Shown: in pieces, positions 1-5,349 of the stretch
How the letters are laid out: every line of letters begins with the position of its first letter
Numbering within the stretch: the stretch's first letter is position 1
Source of the DNA: Hyphomicrobiales bacterium
Lineage (GTDB): Bacteria > Pseudomonadota > Alphaproteobacteria > Rhizobiales > Xanthobacteraceae
Assembly: GCA_003164375.1 (NCBI GenBank)
Contig: PLTE01000043.1
Coordinates: forward strand, 285 to 7,074
Direction: 5' to 3'
Length of the DNA: 6,790 nt
Made by a program: the position numbers and the translations under genes
The notes under the pieces: generated by a model
Databases searched by the model: none
What the model was told of the DNA's origin: nothing
The model's input: only the letters and a program-made list of their open reading frames with translations

Positions 1-508
1 TGGCGATGGCGATCTCGCCCTCGCGCGAGAGCAGTTCAACCGAGCCCATTTCACGCAAATACATCCGCACCGGATCGTCGGTGCGCTCGGTCGGCTCCTT
101 GGCTTCGGATTTGGCGACGGGCTTCGGGGTGACCTCGACGAGTTCGCCGGATTCGGCCTCCTCCTCCTCGGGCTCCTCGCGGGCGGCCTCCTCGTCCTCA
201 GCCTCGGCTTCCTCGGTCTCCACGACGTTGATGCCCATCTCGTTCATCATCGCCAAAATGTCTTCGATCCGCTCGGAGGTGACCTCCTCCGACGGCATGA
301 CGGCGTTGAGCTGCTCATAGGTGACGTAGCCGCGCTTCTTGGCCTGCTTGATCATCTTCTTGACTGCGGCGTCAGAGAGATCGAGCAGCGGCAGCGGCGC
401 ATCCGGGGTTTCCGGAGTTTCCTTCTCCGGCGCATCGGCGTCCTTCGGCGGCGGCGCCTTAGCCTTGGTCGTCGCAACGGTCTTGGTGGCCACGCTCTTG
501 CTTGCCAT
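1..508 (-). CDS. rpoD: RNA polymerase sigma factor RpoD (sigma-70), N-terminal part; gene continues past the left edge
   Basis: This is the principal sigma factor, which directs RNA polymerase core to housekeeping promoters. The window holds the first 169 codons. Residues 1-40 are a Lys/Ala/Pro-rich tail. Residues 41-95 are region 1.1, the autoinhibitory domain, with KKRGYVTYEQLN at 57-68 and RIEDILAMMNEMGIN at 80-94. A strongly acidic linker rich in Glu follows at about 98-122. Region 1.2 begins at about 145 (DDPVRMYLREMGSVELLSREGE at 144-165). The ATG at 506-508 is preceded by GGAG at 515-518, six bases upstream, which supports this start. The reading frame is open to the window edge, as expected for a protein of roughly 600-700 residues. 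It lies downstream of dnaG on the same strand, as in the classic dnaG-rpoD arrangement, but about 400 bases of gene-free DNA plus a dnaG remnant separate them. Identification is very secure. Confidence 0.97.
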   Translation of the reverse strand, partial: MASKSVATKTVATTKAKAPPPKDADAPEKETPETPDAPLPLLDLSDAAVKKMIKQAKKRGYVTYEQLNAVMPSEEVTSERIEDILAMMNEMGINVVETEEAEAEDEEAAREEPEEEEAESGELVEVTPKPVAKSEAKEPTERTDDPVRMYLREMGSVELLSREGEIAIA

Positions 509-512
509 TCTT

Positions 513-536
513 ATCTCCACCGACCCTAATCTCCAC
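513..536 (-). repeat. Duplicated Shine-Dalgarno-like octamer before rpoD
   Basis: On the minus strand GTGGAGAT occurs twice, at 513-520 and 529-536, 16 bases apart. The copy nearer the rpoD start supplies the GGAG used as ribosome binding site. The farther one has no start codon at usable distance. It may be a small duplication or a standby binding site. Confidence 0.5.
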
Positions 537-569
537 GGGGCGCGTCCTTCGCACCCCCCTACCCTATGG

Positions 570-593
570 CGTGAGTCTCGACCGTGAGTCTCG
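570..593. repeat. 11-bp direct repeat in the rpoD leader
   Basis: CGTGAGTCTCG is present at 570-580 and again, identically, at 583-593, with a 2-base spacer (period 13). It lies 60-85 bases upstream of the rpoD start. It could be a protein-binding site or a replication-slippage duplication; nothing in the sequence decides. Confidence 0.55.
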
Positions 594-673
594 CCGCCGG
601 ATAAGACCGCAACCGGGCCCTATGCCCTGGCGTCCCTTGTTATTGGACCGTCGACCCTTACCCGCCCGGCTTG

Positions 674-729
674 CGCCAAAAGTGGCGTTTTTGCCGGGTT
701 TGGCGCGTGCCAACGGCCAAAAATGGCCG
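674..729. repeat. Three consecutive short inverted repeats, each with a 4-base loop
   Basis: Three perfect small stems follow each other. CGCCA/TGGCG has loop AAAG (674-687). TTGGC/GCCAA has loop GCGT (700-713). CGGCCA/TGGCCG has loop AAAA (714-729). The last two abut directly. If transcribed towards rpoD they would form a string of hairpins in its leader. None is followed by a T-run on the minus strand, so they do not look like a simple intrinsic terminator. Confidence 0.5.
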
Positions 730-875
730 CGCCGAGACCGGCACCGCCCGAATCGAGGCCGCAACCTTGTCGGAACTCCGTTAAGCTCCGACTAACCTTG
801 AACCGCGAGGGCGACCTCTTAGTCCCTCGGCAACATGCCGTCTAGCCGATCCGTTCCCAAAATCGGCCTGATCCC

Positions 876-917
876 ACATCGACTTGCCCACGTCGACTTG
901 CCTACATCGACTTGGCC
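876..917. repeat. 14-bp tandem repeat, three copies
   Basis: Units are at 876-889 (ACATCGACTTGCCC), 890-903 (ACGTCGACTTGCCT) and 904-917 (ACATCGACTTGGCC), differing at one to three positions. On the minus strand the rightmost unit encodes the final residues and stop (AKSM, TAG at 902-904) of the old dnaG fragment. The array looks like an expansion of that gene's 3' end into the downstream spacer. Confidence 0.8.
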
Positions 918-1222
918 GGGCGGCCCGAGGACGCGCCGAAACCCTCGATCAGAGCCTCGGTACCGTCGAGCGAAGACAGCTGGGCTTTGACGTCGCGCAA
1001 CCGCGCGTAGTTCGTTTCAGTGTTATCCTGACCAAGGGCTGCTTCCGCGTCCCTCAGTTCCCTAGTTAGGGAATGCCATTGCCGATGCAAGGCAACAAGC
1101 TGCTTCCAGGTCAGCAAAACATCGGCAGCGGCGGCCTCTGGCCTCGCGCCCCAGACCGATCGCGTGGTGATGGTGCGCTCGATGCGGGCAAGGAGCGGCT
1201 CGAAACCGAGGCGGTTCCTCAG
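902..1222 (-). pseudogene. Remnant of an ancestral DnaG primase: C-terminal helicase-binding region only
   Basis: Read on the minus strand in the frame ending at the TAG of 902-904, this stretch is open for about 107 codons. It includes ARIERTITRSVWGARPEA, then a helical segment TWKQLVALHRQWHSLTRELR, RLRDVKAQLSSLDGTEALI, and an end at EGFGASSGRPAKSM. From memory this is how DnaG proteins of Bradyrhizobium relatives end: a DnaB-binding helical domain closing with a TEALIEGFG-SGR tail. No catalytic or zinc domain precedes it, and the frame differs from that of the adjacent complete dnaG, whose stop (1219-1221) overlaps its upstream edge. The only in-frame start codon I see is a TTG at 1115-1117, without a clear ribosome site, so I treat it as a broken gene. 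Its GC content (about 63% by hand count over 901-1260) matches the flanking genome rather than the resident dnaG. The upstream limit is approximate because the frame stays open into dnaG. Confidence 0.75.
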
Positions 1223-3150
1223 GCAGAAATGGGGGCTAGCTGACGGTGGGGTAAGGGCGTTTCGGCAACTCTGCCCGCGACCTTGATTTGGCTGGCGTCT
1301 TCCGCGAGCCTGGAGCCGGTTTCATTGTAGTTTCCGATATTTCTGTGGATTTCGCGCACTAAGTCACCGATGCGGTTGCTGATCGTCTCGAAGTCCGCGT
1401 CGGCGATCACCTGGCTTTTCAAGCGACTTAGGTCGAGCAGCATTTGCTCGATCTCCAAGTCATGGATGAAGTGATCAATACAATCTTCGACGAACTGCGG
1501 AGGCGGATCGTAAGCCAATTTAGGGAATCGCGCAAAAAGACTGTGACCGCGCTGTAAATTTTCGGTCCGGTCGCCATGAATATCTTGAAGGACTTTGTAG
1601 TAACGCGGGTACTGGTATCCAAGCTGCGAGTAGATCAGCTCAACGTCGACTTCGCCGTGCGCATACAACAAATCGTAGAGCCCCTTGCTAAACTCCTCCA
1701 GCTCTTCGGACAATTGAAGTTTGGAAACCCTCTCCCCTTTCGCATCCAAAAACTCAGGATAGTGAACAAGCATCCCAAGCAGAATTTTTTGAAGTCCGTG
1801 CTTGTACCCTTCCTTCTCAATATTGAGCTCGCGCTCTACTAACGCGCTTTTCTTGGATAAGTCGCGCCTACCTCTGGTGATGCTCCAAAAAAATTCTGAC
1901 AATTCAATACGGCATGTCCGAAAGTAGGCCATATTAACAACCTTGTCTTCGATGGCCCTTATTATCGAGTACAACTTGTGTTCTAATTTGGCGCGCGCAT
2001 CTGGGGTGTCGAATTTTTGGTTTAATGTCTCACGATCCCATAGCACATCCCACAGCGGCAAAGACCCCAAAAGAACATCTTTGAACACGTCCAATCCCTT
2101 CTGACGGATTAGCTCGTCAGGGTCCTTTCCACCTTGCATGAATGCAAATCGAAACGTGTGACCAACTTTCAAAATCGGTAAGATGCGATCTACCGAGCGG
2201 TAAGCGGCAGCAATACCCGCATTGTCAGCGTCGAAACAGACAATTGGCTCCGGCGATAACCGCCACAACAGTTTTATCTGGTCTTCCGAGAACGCAGTTC
2301 CCATTGTCGCAACAACGCTCTTGAGTCCTGCCTGATAGATGGAAATTGCATCCATATAACCTTCGACCACGACTACCGACCCATCATTATGCGCGGGCTG
2401 GCGTGCGCGATGAAAATTGAAAACTGTCGTTCCCTTTTGAAACAAAGATGTGTCTGGCGAATTTAGATATTTGGGCTGCATATCTGGATTTAGTGCTCTC
2501 GCACCAAACGCAATAACTCTGCCACGCTGATCGTGTATTGGGATCGTGATACGGTCGCGAAAGCGATCATATGGGATTGCGATGTCCTCGCCGGCAATCA
2601 GCAATCCAGCTGCAATCATGTCTTCGACGGACACGCCGCGCGAGCCAAGGTGCTCCTTTAAGGCGTACCTATCGGCCGGAGCATACCCTAATCTGAATTC
2701 AATTTGAGTTGCCGGCTTCACGCCGCGATCGGCGAGATAGCCACGCGCATTTGCGCCCTTCCCTGAAGCGAGCGTCGCCTCAAAAAACTTTGCGGCAAGG
2801 TCCATCACGTCGTAGAGGGTTTGAGCTTTCCGCTCCCTAGCCTGCGCCTCTGGTGAGACCTCTGGAAGTGGGACGCCAGCTATCGACGCAAGCTTCTCCA
2901 CGGCTTCGGGAAAGGAAAGACCTTCCGTCTGCATCACAAAGTCGAAGATGTTGCCGTTCTTGTTTGACGAGAAGTCGAACCAAGCCTGCTTTTGGTCATT
3001 GACGAAAAACGACGGCGTCTTTTCCTGGTTGAAAGGTGACAGCCCCTTCCATTCCCGGCCTGCCTTGCGCAATTTCACGCGCTTACCCACGACTTCCGAG
3101 ACCGGAAGCCGAGCGCGGAGTTCATCCAAAAAAGCCGGGGAAAAGCGCAT
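1219..3150 (-). CDS. dnaG: DNA primase DnaG, complete, atypical composition and zinc-ligand-free N-terminus
   Basis: DnaG makes the RNA primers for Okazaki fragments and is recruited to the fork by DnaB helicase. The 643 residues start at ATG 3148-3150 with the typical primase opening MRFSPAFLDELRARLP; the ribosome site is weak. Residues 1-100 form the zf-CHC2-type domain, but the usual ligands Cys, His, Cys, Cys are S38, N41, D59 and S62. The catalytic core follows: RNA polymerase-type subdomain at about 110-255 (FRLGYAP, DRFRDRITIPI, FGARAL, PKYLNSP), and TOPRIM at about 258-348 with E263 in VEGYMD, D307 and D309 in CFDADNAG, and GKDPDE at 341-346. The rest is a helical helicase-binding region (about 370-610) and a nonconserved tail. 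Length is within the normal 600-680. GC is about 50% in a sample (1321-1620), well below neighbours, suggesting acquisition from elsewhere. An ancestral dnaG 3' fragment lies immediately downstream. Its own promoter lies in the AT-rich spacer, separate from the Bug gene upstream. Confidence 0.95.
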   Translation of the reverse strand: MRFSPAFLDELRARLPVSEVVGKRVKLRKAGREWKGLSPFNQEKTPSFFVNDQKQAWFDFSSNKNGNIFDFVMQTEGLSFPEAVEKLASIAGVPLPEVSPEAQARERKAQTLYDVMDLAAKFFEATLASGKGANARGYLADRGVKPATQIEFRLGYAPADRYALKEHLGSRGVSVEDMIAAGLLIAGEDIAIPYDRFRDRITIPIHDQRGRVIAFGARALNPDMQPKYLNSPDTSLFQKGTTVFNFHRARQPAHNDGSVVVVEGYMDAISIYQAGLKSVVATMGTAFSEDQIKLLWRLSPEPIVCFDADNAGIAAAYRSVDRILPILKVGHTFRFAFMQGGKDPDELIRQKGLDVFKDVLLGSLPLWDVLWDRETLNQKFDTPDARAKLEHKLYSIIRAIEDKVVNMAYFRTCRIELSEFFWSITRGRRDLSKKSALVERELNIEKEGYKHGLQKILLGMLVHYPEFLDAKGERVSKLQLSEELEEFSKGLYDLLYAHGEVDVELIYSQLGYQYPRYYKVLQDIHGDRTENLQRGHSLFARFPKLAYDPPPQFVEDCIDHFIHDLEIEQMLLDLSRLKSQVIADADFETISNRIGDLVREIHRNIGNYNETGSRLAEDASQIKVAGRVAETPLPHRQLAPISA

Positions 3151-3180
3151 CGCTATTACTCTGCTTTACTTACTCAACGC

Positions 3181-3213
3181 CGCAAGAGACCCCTGGCTGT
3201 CTCAAAAATTGCG
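3181..3213 (-). promoter_or_regulatory. Predicted hairpin at the 5' end of the dnaG leader RNA
   Basis: On the minus strand CGCAA (3209-3213) can pair with TTGCG (3181-3185), and GAGAC (3199-3203) with GTCTC (3186-3190). This leaves an 8-base loop and a 5-base T bulge on one side. The stem's outer edge coincides within a base or two with the transcription start expected from the -10 box at 3221-3226. Such a 5'-terminal hairpin often stabilises mRNA. Structure and start site are both predictions. Confidence 0.4.
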
Positions 3214-3220
3214 AATCACC

Positions 3221-3250
3221 ATTATACAAACTTTTGGAACAAAAAGTGAA
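3221..3250 (-). promoter_or_regulatory. Predicted sigma-70 promoter of dnaG
   Basis: The minus strand carries a perfect TATAAT at 3221-3226. Eighteen bases upstream is TTCACT (3245-3250), matching the -35 consensus at 4 of 6 positions. Transcription should start near 3214, giving a leader of about 64 bases before the dnaG ATG. The surrounding DNA is very AT-rich (16 of 60 G+C at 3241-3300), which favours opening. A 6-bp dyad, TATTGA/TCAATA (3260-3277, 6-base loop), lies just upstream of the -35 and could be an operator or activator site. Confidence 0.6.
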
Positions 3251-3294
3251 CTAATAATCTATTGAATTTGCTCAATAATTCTAGACTATCCTCG

Positions 3295-3321
3295 TTATTC
3301 ACAGCACCGGAGTTATCAACA
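3295..3321 (+). promoter_or_regulatory. Two DnaA-box-like 9-mers upstream of dnaG
   Basis: TTATTCACA at 3295-3303 fits the E. coli DnaA-box consensus TTATNCACA exactly. TTATCAACA at 3313-3321 differs from the strong box TTATCCACA at one base. They are in the same orientation, 18 bases apart, in an AT-rich stretch between the Bug gene and the dnaG promoter. They could couple primase expression to DnaA, or be a replicon-derived trace. AT-rich DNA gives such matches by chance fairly often. Confidence 0.35.
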
Positions 3322-3352
3322 GCTGTTTTTTTGTGAACGAAACTCACTCCGG
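3307..3352. repeat. 7-bp inverted repeat spanning the Bug gene stop, with an inner palindrome
   Basis: CCGGAGT (3307-3313) is complementary to ACTCCGG (3346-3352), with 32 bases between. The interior contains the palindrome AACAGCTGTT (3318-3327), which runs into seven consecutive T (3326-3332) on the plus strand. It lies where the GC-rich Bug gene ends and the AT-rich spacer begins. It may help terminate the Bug transcript, but the T-run is on the wrong strand for a classic terminator in that direction, so function is open. Confidence 0.35.
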
Positions 3353-4315
3353 CTCCATCCCCGCCTGCTTGACCACCTGTTCCGCCACCAGGCGGTCGTC
3401 GGCGATCAGCTTGGCGAATTCGTCCGGCGTGTCGGTCGAGCCGACCAAGCTGCGCTCCTTCAATTGCTTTTCGGCAAATTCCGGATCGGCGACGATGGCC
3501 GCCGTCTCCTTGGCAATGCGGTCGATAATCGGCCGCGGCGTGCCGGCCGGCGCGAACAGGCCGTACCAGCCGCGCGACGGCGGACCGTTATAGCCGGTCT
3601 CTTTCAGGGTCGGGACCTTGGGAAAATTCGGCGAATGAATGTTGTTCATCATGACCAGCGGCGTCATCGTGCCGGCCCTGATCTGGCCGACCACGTTGCC
3701 TTCGCCGATCAACGCGATCGGCGTCGAACCGCCCAACACTGAATTGACCGCTTCGCCGCCGCCCTTGAACGGCACCCGCACCCAGTCGGCGCCGCGCTCT
3801 CGCTTCAAGGTTTCCATATACAGCACCATCGGCGCGCCGGGCGTGACGTAGCTCAGCGTGCCGGGCCGCGCCTTCGACAGTGCGACGAGTTCGTCGACGT
3901 TTTTGACTTTCAGATCCGAATTCACCACCAGCACGTGGATCAGATCGAACAGATTGGTGATCGGCTGCAGGCCGTGCACCGGGTCGAACGGCATATCCTT
4001 GATCAGAAACTGATTGTAGATGATCGGATCGGCGTTGATGATGCAGATCGTATAGCCGTCCGGCGCCGCATCCTGGCAGGCTCTGGCGCCGACATTCTGC
4101 ATGCCGCCGGGCCGGTTCTCGACCACGATCGGCCGGCCCAGCCGTTCGCCAAGCTTTTCGCCGAGCGCGCGCATGAACACGTCGCTGATGCCGCCGGCGC
4201 TGGCGGTGGTGAGCGCGCGGATCGGGCGCGTCGGCCAATCCTGCGCCACCGCGCCGCATACCGAGCCGGCGAGCGTAAGGAGCGTTGCGATCAACAGCAT
4301 GGATGAGCGACGCAC
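3344..4315 (-). CDS. Bug/TctC-family periplasmic substrate-binding protein (tripartite tricarboxylate transporter type)
   Basis: Bug proteins capture small organic acids or other solutes in the periplasm, some feeding a TctA/TctB permease. From the GTG at 4313-4315 the product has 323 residues, normal for the family. I chose this start because AGGGAG (4325-4330) lies nine bases upstream; another GTG at 4337-4339 would add eight residues and lacks such a site. Residues 1-24 are a Sec signal peptide: MRRSS, a hydrophobic core, and AVA before QDWP, so cleavage is likely after A24. The mature start DWPTRPIR, the ASAGGISDVFMRALGEKLGE segment (38-57), ENRPGGMQNVGARACQDAAPDGYT (66-89) and a late GWYGLFAPAGTPRPI are family hallmarks. 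No permease gene is visible, so it is an orphan as far as the window shows, and its ligand cannot be named. It lies 105 bases downstream of the dioxygenase gene and may share its transcript; an aromatic-derived acid would be a reasonable but unproven ligand. Confidence 0.93.
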   Translation of the reverse strand: MRRSSMLLIATLLTLAGSVCGAVAQDWPTRPIRALTTASAGGISDVFMRALGEKLGERLGRPIVVENRPGGMQNVGARACQDAAPDGYTICIINADPIIYNQFLIKDMPFDPVHGLQPITNLFDLIHVLVVNSDLKVKNVDELVALSKARPGTLSYVTPGAPMVLYMETLKRERGADWVRVPFKGGGEAVNSVLGGSTPIALIGEGNVVGQIRAGTMTPLVMMNNIHSPNFPKVPTLKETGYNGPPSRGWYGLFAPAGTPRPIIDRIAKETAAIVADPEFAEKQLKERSLVGSTDTPDEFAKLIADDRLVAEQVVKQAGMEPE

Positions 4316-4324
4316 GATGGTTCT

Positions 4325-4330
4325 CTCCCT
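4325..4330 (-). promoter_or_regulatory. Ribosome binding site deciding the Bug gene start
   Basis: AGGGAG on the minus strand lies nine bases before the GTG at 4313-4315. It falls inside the coding region that would result from the upstream GTG at 4337-4339, and so argues for the shorter protein, whose signal peptide then begins normally with MRRSS. Confidence 0.65.
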
Positions 4331-4420
4331 GAACAACACGGCTTGTTGGCGGCGAGCCTAGCACTTTAACGGGCCGCCGCGCAGACGCCGTCGGCCGCAA
4401 CAATTTGTCGCCGGCAGTGC

Positions 4421-5344
4421 TTAGCCGAGACGGTCGCCGTCGGAGCTGTAGCCGAAAAGCCTCTGAACGCGATAGTAGCGCGCCGAGCGCGGCTGCGTGA
4501 TGCCCCATTGGTCGGAGCGGCCGGGCGCGAATTTCCAGTATGTCGACGGCCGCGGCTGGTAGCTGTCGTCGATTTGCAGCACCTCGGCGGTGTATTCGAG
4601 CGGCACTTCGTCGGGCCCGCAAAAATAGGCGAACACGTTATCCCCCGGCCCGTGGCGGCCCGGACCCCATTCGATCGGATAGCCGTTGTCCTTCATTCGC
4701 CCCATGCCGCGCATCACCGAATCGAAGTCTGGCATCTCGAAGGCGACGTGGTTGAGGGTGGGCAGGCCGGTCTTCGCCAGCACGATCGAGGAGTGATCGC
4801 TGTTCGCGCAATGCAGAAACCACAGCGGCGCATTGTCGTCGATGACGCGAAAGCCGAGCGCACCGGTAAAGAAGGCGAGACTCGCATCGAAATCGCGCGC
4901 ATTGAGATTAAGATGCGCGATCTTGCGCGGCCGGTCGGGCCGGTCCGCGGTATCGGCATGATCGGCGGCCTCGCAGACGAAGGCGAGGTTGCGGCCATCG
5001 GGATCCTTGCAGCCAAAACCGTAACCGCCGCCCGGCGTCGTCAAAACTGCGGGTGTGGTGGATTTGGCACCGGCGGCGGTGACGGCGCGATGCAACGCGT
5101 CGGCGGCTTGCCGGTCGGCAACATCGAACACGATGCGCTTGACCGCGGGCTGCGCGCCGCGATGCAGCCCCAGCACATGGTGATAGCCGGCGGTGCCGCG
5201 GAAGAACCGCGAATCGTCGCCGACGGCGACGGGATCGAGATTCCACACGGTCTCGTAAAAGCGCGCCGCTTCGTCGAGATTGGTGACGACGAAGTCGACG
5301 CTGCGCACGCCGCGAATGAGACACGGCGGCATTCCCGATGGCAT
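4421..5344 (-). CDS. Two-domain VOC-superfamily extradiol (catechol-type) ring-cleavage dioxygenase
   Basis: The 307-residue product has two vicinal-oxygen-chelate domains (about 10-127 and 140-256), the layout of type I extradiol dioxygenases such as BphC and catechol 2,3-dioxygenase. These use Fe(II) or Mn(II) and O2 to open catechol rings beside the hydroxyls. The active site in the second domain looks complete: metal ligands H144 (IAHLNL), H199 (LNHVAF) and E250 (PLEYTAE), with H184 (SDHSSI), H231 (GRHGPG) and Y240 (FAYF) at the positions of catalytic residues in BphC. The first domain lacks this set, as usual. The C-terminal tail (261-307, PRPSTYWKFAPGRSDQWG) resembles uncharacterised catabolic dioxygenases, so the substrate cannot be named. 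It begins five bases after the yqeY stop, with GGGGGA at the end of yqeY as a ribosome site, which implies co-transcription. An alternative start is M5. No ring-hydroxylating or downstream meta-cleavage genes are in view. Confidence 0.9.
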   Translation of the reverse strand: MPSGMPPCLIRGVRSVDFVVTNLDEAARFYETVWNLDPVAVGDDSRFFRGTAGYHHVLGLHRGAQPAVKRIVFDVADRQAADALHRAVTAAGAKSTTPAVLTTPGGGYGFGCKDPDGRNLAFVCEAADHADTADRPDRPRKIAHLNLNARDFDASLAFFTGALGFRVIDDNAPLWFLHCANSDHSSIVLAKTGLPTLNHVAFEMPDFDSVMRGMGRMKDNGYPIEWGPGRHGPGDNVFAYFCGPDEVPLEYTAEVLQIDDSYQPRPSTYWKFAPGRSDQWGITQPRSARYYRVQRLFGYSSDGDRLG

Positions 5345-5349
5345 GGCCG

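Larger units (their letters stand above)
509..901. other. Gene-free rpoD leader region with short repeats and hairpins
   Basis: I see no convincing gene here; the short reading frames look like GC-rich shadows with arginine-rich translations. The stretch must contain the rpoD 5' leader and probably its promoter, but I could not find a confident -35/-10 pair on the minus strand. It contains two copies of an RBS-like octamer, an 11-bp direct repeat, three short stem-loops in a row, and the start of a 14-bp tandem repeat; these are listed separately. Confidence 0.6.

Noticed and set aside
564..764. 66-residue minus-strand frame in the rpoD leader
   Set aside because: The product is arginine-rich and motif-free, has no ribosome site, and spans the hairpin string; it looks non-coding.
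876..917. CRISPR array
   Set aside because: Units are 14 bp and directly adjacent with no spacers; this is a short tandem repeat.
902..1117. Independent 71-residue gene starting at TTG 1117
   Set aside because: The matching sequence continues upstream of the TTG in the same frame (WGARPEA and earlier), no ribosome site precedes it, and its content reads as the C-terminus of a DnaG. A broken gene fits better.
1200..1260. Simple frameshift in a single native dnaG
   Set aside because: The complete DnaG already has its own helicase-binding region and C-terminus, so joining the frames would give two versions of that region in tandem; the base composition also differs on the two sides.
1219..3343. 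Transposon or phage module carrying dnaG
   Set aside because: No transposase, integrase, terminal repeats or target duplication are visible at the edges; the protein has a complete housekeeping DnaG layout. Displacement by recombination is preferred, though the vehicle is unknown.
4316..4420. Intrinsic terminator between the dioxygenase and Bug genes
   Set aside because: AGCACT and AGTGCT can pair across about 50 bases, but there is no compact GC stem followed by a T-run on the minus strand.
3588..4622. 344-residue minus-strand reading frame overlapping the Bug gene
   Set aside because: The translation is Arg/Ala-rich and without motifs, in another frame of two clearly coding genes.
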